A stretch of 32,803 nt of DNA from the NCBI GenBank assembly GCA_017450695.1, contig JAFSTA010000277.1, positions 1 to 32,803 of the forward strand, written 5' to 3'. This DNA comes from Kiritimatiellia bacterium. GTDB taxonomy: Bacteria; Verrucomicrobiota; Kiritimatiellia; RFP12; UBA1067. How positions within the stretch are numbered: the first letter of the stretch is position 1; each line of letters begins with the position of its first letter. The position numbers were made by a program, and so were the translations under genes. This document shows positions 23,192-30,567 of this stretch, piece after piece. Below the pieces are notes generated by a model. The model did no database searches, had not been told where the DNA came from, and saw only the letters and a program-made list of their open reading frames with translations.

Positions 23192-23950
23192 ATGAATTTT
23201 CTCAAGTCGAAACGGTCGTGGATGGCGGCGCCCATCCTTTGGTTCTGCACGCTCTGTCTGCTGGTCGCGATCTGGGCGTTCTCGCCCTGTACCGAGGAGT
23301 GGGTCAAGGCGTATATCGACGACGACGGGCGTTCGTTCGTGGAGGTGGTGACGATCGGTTTCTTCGTATTGGAGTTTTTCTGCATCTGGCTCATTCCGCC
23401 GATGGAGCCGAGCAAGCGGCGTTTCTTCTGGCAGCTCGATTTCAGCCTCATCACCTGGATCGCGGTCTGCCGGGAACTCGACTGGCACAAGGCGTGGATC
23501 AACATGGAAAAGATCAGCCAGATTCCGGGCGCGTCGCACGGTACCCCGTTCAAGATGCGCTTCCTGACCAACTCCGCGAACCCGCTGGCGGATCGTCTGA
23601 TCGTGCTGCTCTGCTTCGTGGTGGTGATCGCGGTCTGCGGCGGCACCCTGCTGTACTTCATTCGTCGTCTGGTCAAGGGTCTGTTCAAGCTCCATCCCGT
23701 TTGCTGGACAATCGGTTTCCTCGGCGGCGTCACGATCCTGATCCAGGTGTTCGACCGTATGCCCTCCATCCTGAACAAGAAGTTCCATTATGTGATGGAT
23801 CCGTCGATGAGCGCGTTGTTCAACATCCTGGAGGAGGGACAGGAACTGCTCCTGCCGCTCTTCGTGATTCTCGCCTTGACCCAGGCCTATTTCATCTACG
23901 CGGAAAAGCCCGGCGACGAAGAAACCCTCGCGCAGTACCGTGCGCTGTAG
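23192..23950 (+). CDS. Polytopic membrane protein with RELDWHK motif
   Basis: The 252-residue protein is an inner-membrane protein of unknown function. Likely membrane segments are at about 11-30, 52-69, 82-93, 135-157, 171-187 and 219-236. Charged motifs near the membrane are RELDWHK (94-100), directly after the third segment, and LEEGQELL (213-220) before the last. I recall uncharacterised membrane proteins with a similar RE-[ML]-D-[FW]-HK motif and a late EE-x-x-E motif, which suggests an enzyme or metal/lipid-binding function, but this is not established. ATG 23192 has GGAGG seven bases upstream and is chosen over an in-frame start at 23144. It is monocistronic and shares its promoter region with nadA. 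Confidence 0.75.
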   Translation: MNFLKSKRSWMAAPILWFCTLCLLVAIWAFSPCTEEWVKAYIDDDGRSFVEVVTIGFFVLEFFCIWLIPPMEPSKRRFFWQLDFSLITWIAVCRELDWHKAWINMEKISQIPGASHGTPFKMRFLTNSANPLADRLIVLLCFVVVIAVCGGTLLYFIRRLVKGLFKLHPVCWTIGFLGGVTILIQVFDRMPSILNKKFHYVMDPSMSALFNILEEGQELLLPLFVILALTQAYFIYAEKPGDEETLAQYRAL

Positions 23951-23969
23951 GGCGGGTACGGAGGGCGGT

Positions 23970-23989
23970 GTGCGGCATTCCTGCCGCAC
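23970..23989 (-). repeat. Hairpin repeat, GCGGCA-N4-TGCCGC family, downstream of the DUF4838 gene
   Basis: Arms GTGCGGCA and TGCCGCAC are perfect with a four-base loop. It sits between convergent genes: 20 nt after the membrane-protein stop and 81 nt after the DUF4838 stop on the other strand. On the minus strand it is preceded by GGCTGTCTTGTCCTGTG and the tandem words at 24001-24069, the same composite arrangement as at 19673-19763. Confidence 0.7.
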
Positions 23990-24000
23990 CACAGGACAAG

Positions 24001-24069
24001 ACAGCCGGGCTACCCCGCCACCACCTATCCGCTACCCGCTAATAGCCACCAGCTACCCGCTGCCCCAGC
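24001..24069 (-). repeat. Tandem words related to TAGCGGGTAGCTGGTGGC
   Basis: Starting directly after the TAG of the DUF4838 gene, the minus strand runs through GCTGGGGCAGCGGG, TAGCTGGTGGC and TAGCGGGTAGCGGATAG-type words. Positions 24044-24061 are identical to 19716-19733. Confidence 0.7.
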
Positions 24070-26370
24070 CTATTCCTCGACGCGCTCGATCCGGATGCAG
24101 TCCAGATAGACGCCGTTGTGGGCGAGCGAGTGGTCGGTCTGTTTCTTGTCAAACATGCCGGGACCAAACCAGAAGTGGTGGCCGGGAGACGGGCGCAGGG
24201 TCGAGATGGTGTACCACTGGTAGCCGTCCTTCACGTCCGCGATCTGGGGGGCATAGCCAGAAGCGGCATCGCGGTTGTTCAGGTAGTCATACACGCCCGA
24301 CCAGAACGCCTGTCCTTTCCCGTTCTCTTTTTTGTCCACGCGCACCCGTGCGCTGATCCGGTACTTCGCGCCGGGATCGTAGGCGATGGACGACAGGTCG
24401 GCCATCACGCACCATTCGTAATGGGAGGGGAAGAGCTTGTACGCCCAGCCGTCGCCAGCCTGCGGCTCCTGAATCCGGTCGCCGTATTGACCGGGCTTGT
24501 AGAGTTTCAGCTTTTCCTCCTCGATGACTGCCGAGTCTGCCGCTTTCGGAACTGGGATTCCACCATCGACGAGTTCGTGCCAGTCCTTCTTGCGCTTTTC
24601 TGAAATCGATGCGCTCTCCGACAGGCGGATGCCGCCCGCAAAGGCATCCAGTTCAATCAGGCGTTTGGCGAGGTCACGTGACCGTTGGAGTTTTTCCAGA
24701 ATCGGCGCGGGGTTCCGCGCAACCCACGCGACGGGGCGGCTGTTGCGTTTCCGCATGAACTGCGCGTACAGGACGGGGAAACGTCCGATGCGCACATTGC
24801 GTTGGATGACCTCCGGTTCTCCCTTGACCGCTTGATCCGCAAGATCCCACAGCAGGTTGGCGCGTTCGTAGAACTCATCCGGGATTACCTTGTTGGCCAC
24901 ATCGACGAAACAACCGAGCGGATGTTTCGCCGGATCGCGGTAGAATGAATGGAGCGCGTCGAAGTAGAGGCGCACGTACGGTGCGCCCTTGCCGTAGAAG
25001 CCGGAGAAGAAGTCCTGCAGCAGCTCCTCCTGCGGCAGTTCGGTGTTCCACATCCACTTGGCCTGGAGCCAAGCCTTGAGTTCGGCGAATTCGGCGTGCT
25101 GCCCCTGGTACGCGCCCTCTTCGTAGATGTAGTTCACTTGATTTTCACGGAAGAAACGCAGGTTGTCCTGAAGCCCCAGGACATTCGGGAACGGGGCGGT
25201 GTAATGGGAGAAGTCCGTGCAGTAGTCCCAGATATAGACCTGCTTGCAGATCGCGCCCCAGCCCTTGATATCGTCCAGGAACTTGATGTTTTCCTTGTAG
25301 GAGCTCTTGGGAATCGCATGGGAGAAGTCGCACTCGATGGTGCAGAGGCACGGCATCACGTTCGCGCGCGGCTTGATATGCTTCGGCGGCTTGCGCGTGT
25401 ACTGGTAGGCGAGCGTCTCGACGATCACGTTCGGGAATTCCTTCTCGACGGCCTCGGCGATCTGGTTGATGAAGGCGATCATCGTGCCGGAATGCGACTC
25501 TTCGCGGTCGTCGATCTCCTTGCACTTCGGGCACTCGCAGTAGTTGTACCAGTCGTTTTGGCTGATGCCGTAGAACGCCGCGCCGGGATCCTTGCGGATG
25601 CGCTCCAGTACGTTGGAGGTGACGATACGCAGGACGTCGGGATTCGTCAGGCAGAGCTGGGTACGTTCCTTTTGGCGTTTCCCCTTGATTTCGCTGAAGT
25701 ATTCGGGATGAGAGTCAAAATACTTTTCGGGGGGACAGAGCAGGTCGAACGTGTGGCAGGAATGAAGTCCGCCGCCATAACGGTAGGGCGTACCGCCGTG
25801 CTTCGCTTCGAAGGTCATCCACTCGCCTCCGTTGACGCGGTTGCGGCAGGCGAAATCGGGATTCTTGATCATGTCCGTCCAGAACGGCTCGCGCATCAAA
25901 AAAGCCGGTTTCTGCGTCTCGTTCAGTCCATTCGGCACCGTGAAAGTCTCGATGGCGGGGATCTTCTCGCACCAGCTGGAGTACCAGCGGCAACCGCCGT
26001 ATTTTTCCAGCAGTTCATAGACGCCGTACAGGATTCCGCTGTCGCTTCCCGCTTCCACGAGCAGCTTGTCCCCTTGGACGGAGAGACGGAAGACATCTCG
26101 CGTCATCCCCTGTTTTCCGTTTTGGAGAACGATGGACGACTTTCCCTCGACCGCCTGGCTGGAAATCGGAAGTTCGACGCCGGTCATTCGCTTGGTGAAC
26201 CGTTGCAATTCCTTCGCGGCGTAGGATTCCGCCTCGGAGGGTTTTTGCGGGATGACGATTCCACAACCGGCGGGTTTCCCGCGTTGCGCGATTGTCCATC
26301 CGTTTGCTTGTATCACGGTGAAAAGAAAAAGGCCGGCTCCGCAGACGCTTCCCCAAATACGTTTCTTCAT
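24070..26370 (-). CDS. Secreted DUF4838 (GH20-like) protein
   Basis: The 766-residue protein has a signal peptide (about 1-23, ending IQANG). A GH20-type N-terminal domain follows (about 30-130, with AAKELQRFTKRMTG and GILYGVYELLEKYGGCRW), then a DUF4838 domain containing SQNDWYNYCECPKCKEID (near 270-287) and ETLAYQYTRKPPKHI (near 315-330). The C-terminus (about 620-766) resembles a carbohydrate-binding beta-sandwich. DUF4838 proteins are abundant in Lentisphaerota and related phyla and are presumed glycoside hydrolases; the activity here is not known. The ATG at 26370 is set by AGGAGG seven bases upstream; the longer frame has no ribosome binding site. It is divergent from the 1077-residue secreted protein, probably as a shared glycan-use locus. 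Confidence 0.85.
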   Translation of the reverse strand: MKKRIWGSVCGAGLFLFTVIQANGWTIAQRGKPAGCGIVIPQKPSEAESYAAKELQRFTKRMTGVELPISSQAVEGKSSIVLQNGKQGMTRDVFRLSVQGDKLLVEAGSDSGILYGVYELLEKYGGCRWYSSWCEKIPAIETFTVPNGLNETQKPAFLMREPFWTDMIKNPDFACRNRVNGGEWMTFEAKHGGTPYRYGGGLHSCHTFDLLCPPEKYFDSHPEYFSEIKGKRQKERTQLCLTNPDVLRIVTSNVLERIRKDPGAAFYGISQNDWYNYCECPKCKEIDDREESHSGTMIAFINQIAEAVEKEFPNVIVETLAYQYTRKPPKHIKPRANVMPCLCTIECDFSHAIPKSSYKENIKFLDDIKGWGAICKQVYIWDYCTDFSHYTAPFPNVLGLQDNLRFFRENQVNYIYEEGAYQGQHAEFAELKAWLQAKWMWNTELPQEELLQDFFSGFYGKGAPYVRLYFDALHSFYRDPAKHPLGCFVDVANKVIPDEFYERANLLWDLADQAVKGEPEVIQRNVRIGRFPVLYAQFMRKRNSRPVAWVARNPAPILEKLQRSRDLAKRLIELDAFAGGIRLSESASISEKRKKDWHELVDGGIPVPKAADSAVIEEEKLKLYKPGQYGDRIQEPQAGDGWAYKLFPSHYEWCVMADLSSIAYDPGAKYRISARVRVDKKENGKGQAFWSGVYDYLNNRDAASGYAPQIADVKDGYQWYTISTLRPSPGHHFWFGPGMFDKKQTDHSLAHNGVYLDCIRIERVEE

Positions 26371-26407
26371 GTTTGTCCTCCTGAAAGTGAAAACCGATTC
26401 TCCCGGC

Positions 26408-26439
26408 GGGACTGCGTCTCTGAAAAGGAGACACAGCCC
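26408..26439 (-). promoter_or_regulatory. Hairpin in the 5' leader of the DUF4838 gene
   Basis: On the minus strand GGGCTGTGTCTC (26439-26428) pairs with GAGACGCAGTCCC (26420-26408) with one bulge and a G-T pair. It lies in the leader between the promoter and the AGGAGG site. It may affect mRNA stability or translation; no known riboswitch is recognised. Confidence 0.45.
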
Positions 26440-26454
26440 GCGCAAGACACGAAG

Positions 26455-26483
26455 ATTCTACCATTTCCGACGCGGATTCACAA
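26455..26483 (-). promoter_or_regulatory. Promoter of the DUF4838 gene
   Basis: On the minus strand TTGTGA (26483-26478) and TAGAAT (26460-26455) are separated by 17 nt, about 85 nt before the start codon. Confidence 0.6.
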
Positions 26484-26558
26484 GGAGCTTTGAAATCGGA
26501 ATATCGCTGCGCATATCGTCTGTCGCGTGTCGCTTGTCCGCCGTTTCATTTCCTCACG

Positions 26559-26587
26559 CAAAAAACGGTCGCGCTTCGTCGCGACCG
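26559..26587 (-). terminator. Intrinsic terminator facing the DUF4838 gene
   Basis: CGGTCGCG and CGCGACCG (26566-26573 and 26580-26587) form a perfect 8-bp GC-rich stem with a six-base loop. On the minus strand it is followed by six T residues with no intervening base beyond the stem. It would stop leftward transcription before it reaches the DUF4838 promoter. No leftward gene lies immediately upstream, so it may block antisense or read-through transcripts. Confidence 0.6.
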
Positions 26588-26777
26588 CATTGATTACCAC
26601 GCTGAACCACCCAACTTAAACCACAGACCAACGCGGACGCGCCACGCTTACGCTTGCGCGTTTCCAATCCTAGGCGAGCGTGAGCGACGCCTGTCTGTGA
26701 ACGTCCGTGGTTATCTGAACCCAGCGATCTAGAATTTCAAACTCGGAACCGCGCCCCCAGCCGCCTTTGCTTTCTTG

Positions 26778-26806
26778 TTTACAGAGGTGTTCGCGTGGGA
26801 TATACT
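26778..26806 (+). promoter_or_regulatory. Promoter of the 1077-residue secreted protein
   Basis: TTTACA (26778-26783) and TATACT (26801-26806) are separated by 17 nt. The start codon with its GGAGGG site follows about 40 nt later. Confidence 0.7.
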
Positions 26807-26850
26807 ACTTTTCGTATTTGTTACTGGCCGTTGTGTTGGGAGGGATTACG

Positions 26851-29800
26851 ATGAACAGAGTGGTTGTTGCGGTCTTGCTGGCCGGGTTCGTGGTTTCCGT
26901 GAATGCCGCTGAGGGGAATCAGGGACCGTATGCCTGGGCTTCCGGGTGTCGTCCGTCCGGACCGAGCGTGACATGGGATTTCACGCAGGGATGTCCGGCG
27001 GGGTGTCACTTGCGTCAGTACGCGGCGCTCGATGCGCGCGGGTTGAGGACTTCGCAGATTACGAATGTCGCTGTGGCGGCAGGATGTTCGGTTTCCCGCT
27101 ACAAGATGCCGGAGGCATTCTTGGTCGAGGCGTCTTTCCTCGCTGGGCTTGAGTGGCAGGACGAGCTGTCGAAAAGGAAAGTGGAGCACCACCGCAATGT
27201 CTTGTTGGACACGTTGTATGTGACCTACGGTGCGAAAGGCTACAACAAGGGCGTCCAGATCGCGTTGGAATCTGCCGGTGACAAGTGGACGCCGTGGATC
27301 TGGATCGGGTTTGGGGAGGTGACCCATTCCGTGAAGGGGCCGGAACTTCAGCTGCAAACGGGGCAGGAGGCGAAGCTATCGTGTTTCTTCGATGCGGCGG
27401 GGCGCGTCGTTTGGCGGTTTAACGATGTGGTCGAGGAAACCGAACTCCCGTGTCCCGGCGCGGCCGCCGAATCGAAATTCGGGTTGGTGTTGGGGGACAG
27501 GTACGGTTCCAACTTCTCGGCGTTCAACGGGATGATTCGGTCGATCTCCGTGACTCCCTGCGAGCGTGAGCGCCTTTCGTTGTTCGCTTCGGGTCGCAAA
27601 GCGTTCGAGCGCGGGGAGAAGGACGCAAAACTGGCCTTTTCCTTGCGGAACCTCTATGACAAAACCCTCAGGGGACTGAAGATGGAGGTCGTGCAGGATG
27701 GCGGCACAAGTCCAACCGCTGTGCCGCTTCCCGAGTCTTTGGACAGCGGTCGTGAGATCGAGTTCGATGTACCGGTTTCGACCCGCCTGACTCCCGGATG
27801 GAAGAAGCTCTCGGTCACAATCTGGAACGATGAGGTGCGCCTGACTAAGACCGTTCAGTATGGAATCGGCCCGCGTTTTGCGGAGCGGATGCCCGCGTTG
27901 ATCTGGCTTTACAGCGGACCGATGGAGGCGGTGACCGGTCTCGGCTTCACGCACGCGCTCGCGCATTTCGGGTTGCCGAAACCGGATGCCGATCCCGGAT
28001 ATCGCGCAGGGGCTTTGAAACTGTTGGATCGCGCCCTCGTCGCGGGATTGCGCTATCTGAAAGGGCAGGGGATTGTGTTGCCTGAAAATGCGGATCGCGA
28101 GAAATACTATCGCCATGACCGGAACGGGAAACCGATCTCGGCGAAGACGATCCCGCTGGAGGTTGCGAATCCGGAAGTTGTGGACTACGCGAGGCGCGTG
28201 GCGCGTGCGAACCGGGAGGCGCTGGGTGATCACCCGTCCTTCGCGGGCGTGTTGCCGTGTTCGGAGCTGCGCGACTATTCCACGCCCTCCTTCCATACGG
28301 AGCATCTGCAGTACCAGAAAGAGACGGGGCGTGAGGTTCCGCCCGAAATCAACGGGAAGACGCTCAAAATTCAGAAGGCGAAGGAACTGTACCCCGACGG
28401 CGTGGTTCCCGAAGATTCGCCGATTCTGGCGTACTATCGTTGGTTCTGGGGCGGGGGAGACGGATGGCCCGGTTACACGGGGGCGATTGCGGAGGAATAC
28501 CGTCCGCTGAAACGAGGTTTTTCGTTCTGGGATCCCGCCGTTCGCTGTCCGCCCTGCTGGGGATCGGGAGGGAATGTCGATGTGTTGAACCAGTGGGTGT
28601 ATGCCGTTCCGGAACCGATGAGCGTGGCGGGCCCGGTGGAGGAAATGTTCGCGATGGCCGCCGGACGTCCTGGGCAGGAGGTAATGATCATGACGCAGTT
28701 GATCTGTTACCGCAGTCAGATCGCGCCGAGCAATGTGACTGTTCGTCCGGTTCCACAATGGGTGGTGCGGCGTCCCCACGCCGCTTTCCCGTCGATCCCG
28801 CCCGACTCGCTGCAGGAGGCCACGTGGTCGATGATCGCGAAGCCTGTCAAGGGCATCATGTATCACGGCTGGGGTTGCGTGTACGAGACGGGAAGTTCAA
28901 CGGGGTATGTCTATACGAACGAGGAGACGACACGCCGGCTGCGGACGCTGTTGCAGGATGTGGTTGCGCCGCTTGGTCCGACCTTGTTGCGTCTGCCTCG
29001 CGAGGAATCCCCCGTCGCGGTTCTGGAGAGTTTCACGACGGCGGTGATGGGCGGCGCCGCGACGTGGGGATGGCGCGCCCCTGCGGTCACCTTCCTGCAA
29101 CGCGCAAGACTCGATCCGCGCGTGGTGTACGAGCAAACCCTCGAACGGGATGGATTCGGCAAGACAAAGGTTCTCTACGCCCCCATGTGCGAATTCCTGA
29201 CCCCCTCGATCATCGAGAAGATTCGCTCCTTCCAGAAGAACGGCGGCATCTTGGTCGCGGATCAGAAACTTGTCTCCACTCTTCGCGCCGACATCCTGAT
29301 CCCGGAGCCAGAGTTCAAGCGTCCTCCGGCGTTGGATTCAACCGAAGGGGTGGAGGAGTCTGACACCGTAAAGGTCAATACGCAGGCGCGCGAAGTGACG
29401 CGCGCGTCCAAAGAAAAGATGCTCGCCGACGCGACCGAACTCCGGTCGAAACTGGCGGAACGGTACATGCCCCAAACCGACAGCGACAGTGGCGAGTTGA
29501 TCGTCTTCAACCGCAACTGGCAGGGAATCGACTACGTGTTCGCGATCAACGACAAACGTACATTCGGCGAGTATGTCGGGCAGTGGGGTATGACGATGGA
29601 GCAGGGACTGCCCTACCAAGGTACAGTCACGCTGAAGGATCCCGAACGGAAAGTCAAGGCGGTGTATGAACTGTCGCGTGGTGGCAAGCTCGAATTTGTG
29701 CGTACCGCAGACGATACGATCCGCGTTCCGTTGCAGTTTGAGACGAACGACGGCAGGTTCTTGCTCTTCTCCCCGCAGGAAATCGCGAAGCTCGATGTCC

Positions 29801-30084
29801 GGACGTCGGTAACCCAATCCACTGAATCGGATGGATCGTGTCTGGTCACGATGCGCGTGCAGGACGCGGACGGAAAGGCGATCCACGCCTTGCTTCCCGT
29901 CGAGATTCGACTGTTTGATTCAGCCGGACGCGAAATTGACGGTGGCGGCTACTTCTGCGCGGAAGGCGGCAGCTGCAAGATCGAGTTCCTGTCAAACGCC
30001 GACGATGCCCCCGGCAACTATTCCCTCTTCTGTCGCGACCGTGCGAGCGGCCAGACGGTTCGCCAAACCATCCGCATCCGTTGA
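26851..30084 (+). CDS. Large secreted protein, putative glycoside hydrolase with GH42-like trimerisation-type domain
   Basis: The 1077-residue protein has a signal peptide (MNRVVVAVLLAGFVVSVNA, cleavage near residue 19-20). The N-terminal part (about 25-230) looks like a LamG-type beta-sandwich. A central segment (about 350-640) rich in aromatic and acidic residues (ALIWLYSGPMEAVTG, YYRWFWGGGDGWPG, SFWDPAVRCPPCWGSGG) could be a (beta/alpha)8 barrel. Around 770-805 VLYAPMCEFLTPSIIEKIRSF followed by GGILVADQKL resembles the trimerisation domain of GH42-type beta-galactosidases. The C-terminus is beta-rich. I cannot name the family or the catalytic residues. ATG 26851 is supported by GGAGGG, the signal peptide and the promoter position. 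It is divergent from the DUF4838 gene. Confidence 0.75.
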   Translation: MNRVVVAVLLAGFVVSVNAAEGNQGPYAWASGCRPSGPSVTWDFTQGCPAGCHLRQYAALDARGLRTSQITNVAVAAGCSVSRYKMPEAFLVEASFLAGLEWQDELSKRKVEHHRNVLLDTLYVTYGAKGYNKGVQIALESAGDKWTPWIWIGFGEVTHSVKGPELQLQTGQEAKLSCFFDAAGRVVWRFNDVVEETELPCPGAAAESKFGLVLGDRYGSNFSAFNGMIRSISVTPCERERLSLFASGRKAFERGEKDAKLAFSLRNLYDKTLRGLKMEVVQDGGTSPTAVPLPESLDSGREIEFDVPVSTRLTPGWKKLSVTIWNDEVRLTKTVQYGIGPRFAERMPALIWLYSGPMEAVTGLGFTHALAHFGLPKPDADPGYRAGALKLLDRALVAGLRYLKGQGIVLPENADREKYYRHDRNGKPISAKTIPLEVANPEVVDYARRVARANREALGDHPSFAGVLPCSELRDYSTPSFHTEHLQYQKETGREVPPEINGKTLKIQKAKELYPDGVVPEDSPILAYYRWFWGGGDGWPGYTGAIAEEYRPLKRGFSFWDPAVRCPPCWGSGGNVDVLNQWVYAVPEPMSVAGPVEEMFAMAAGRPGQEVMIMTQLICYRSQIAPSNVTVRPVPQWVVRRPHAAFPSIPPDSLQEATWSMIAKPVKGIMYHGWGCVYETGSSTGYVYTNEETTRRLRTLLQDVVAPLGPTLLRLPREESPVAVLESFTTAVMGGAATWGWRAPAVTFLQRARLDPRVVYEQTLERDGFGKTKVLYAPMCEFLTPSIIEKIRSFQKNGGILVADQKLVSTLRADILIPEPEFKRPPALDSTEGVEESDTVKVNTQAREVTRASKEKMLADATELRSKLAERYMPQTDSDSGELIVFNRNWQGIDYVFAINDKRTFGEYVGQWGMTMEQGLPYQGTVTLKDPERKVKAVYELSRGGKLEFVRTADDTIRVPLQFETNDGRFLLFSPQEIAKLDVRTSVTQSTESDGSCLVTMRVQDADGKAIHALLPVEIRLFDSAGREIDGGGYFCAEGGSCKIEFLSNADDAPGNYSLFCRDRASGQTVRQTIRIR

Positions 30085-30172
30085 GTGTGTCGGCCATGTG
30101 GGCGTATGGCGTGAAGCGCATCTTTCGCGAGGACAGGGATCCGAGAGTTAGGTTCTAAGTCCTGAGCGGTAG

Positions 30173-30206
30173 TCGATTGCATTCGATCGCTATCGATTGC
30201 TTTCGA
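30173..30206. repeat. Period-20 tandem repeat of TCGATTGC-TTCGA
   Basis: TCGATTGCATTCGA (30173-30186) and TCGATTGCTTTCGA (30193-30206) differ at one base and are spaced 20 bases apart. Each unit is bounded by inverted TCGA tetramers. Confidence 0.6.
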
Positions 30207-30271
30207 CGATGATTCAAGCGAGTTAGCTCCCGTTCACGGTCACGCGGGAATGCTCCGAGCCGCTTTTCTCC

Positions 30272-30286
30272 AGCTGAGAGGCTGAG
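30272..30286 (+). repeat. Distant copy of AGCTGAGAGGCTGAG
   Basis: This 15-mer is identical to both copies in the array at 14507-14546. It is followed by the related TGGCTGAGAAGTGG. Confidence 0.7.
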
Positions 30287-30438
30287 TGGCTGAGAAGTGG
30301 CACTGGGACTCGTCTCATGTCTCGCGTCTCGCTTCCAGCATGTCGCGTGTCTTTTTCCTTACGCAGCGAACGGGACGCGCCCCGTCGTCGTATCCGTTAT
30401 AGAGTAGAACGTGGAGTTTGTGCGTTTCTTACGGCGCA

Positions 30439-30457
30439 AACGGGCTGGCAGCCCGTT
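30439..30457. repeat. Perfect 8-bp hairpin
   Basis: AACGGGCT and AGCCCGTT pair around GGC. The style, with a short loop and perfect GC-rich arms, matches the other intergenic hairpins in the window. It lies about 110 nt from the end of the methyltransferase gene. Confidence 0.6.
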
Positions 30458-30567
30458 CTGCAGCAATCCGCCCGCAATGGCGGGATGAACAGCTTCACGT
30501 TGTACTGCTTCCACTGCGTCGCCGCCGTGGGCCATGTTCCGTCGTCCGACGAACCGAAAGGTTCCGC

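Larger units (their letters stand above)
26371..26850. other. Divergent intergenic region between two secreted enzymes
   Basis: This 480-bp region contains a promoter on each strand, a leader hairpin for the DUF4838 gene, a hairpin plus T-tract terminator facing left, and repeat-like words (for example CTTACGCTTG around 26647 pairing loosely with CGAGCGTGAG around 26674). No gene is supported; the start of the open frame at 26767 precedes the promoter and is not used. Confidence 0.65.
30085..30567. other. Repeat-rich intergenic region left of the restriction-modification module
   Basis: No gene is supported. The stretch contains a period-20 tandem repeat (30173-30206), the word AGCTGAGAGGCTGAG (30272-30286), word-like runs of TCTCGCGTCTCGC, a perfect hairpin (30439-30457), CCCGC-AATG-GCGGG (30471-30484) and GAACC-GAAA-GGTTC (30551-30564). 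The last lies at the edge of the AT-rich module. The open frame around 30317-30598 is a read-through of these repeats. Confidence 0.65.
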
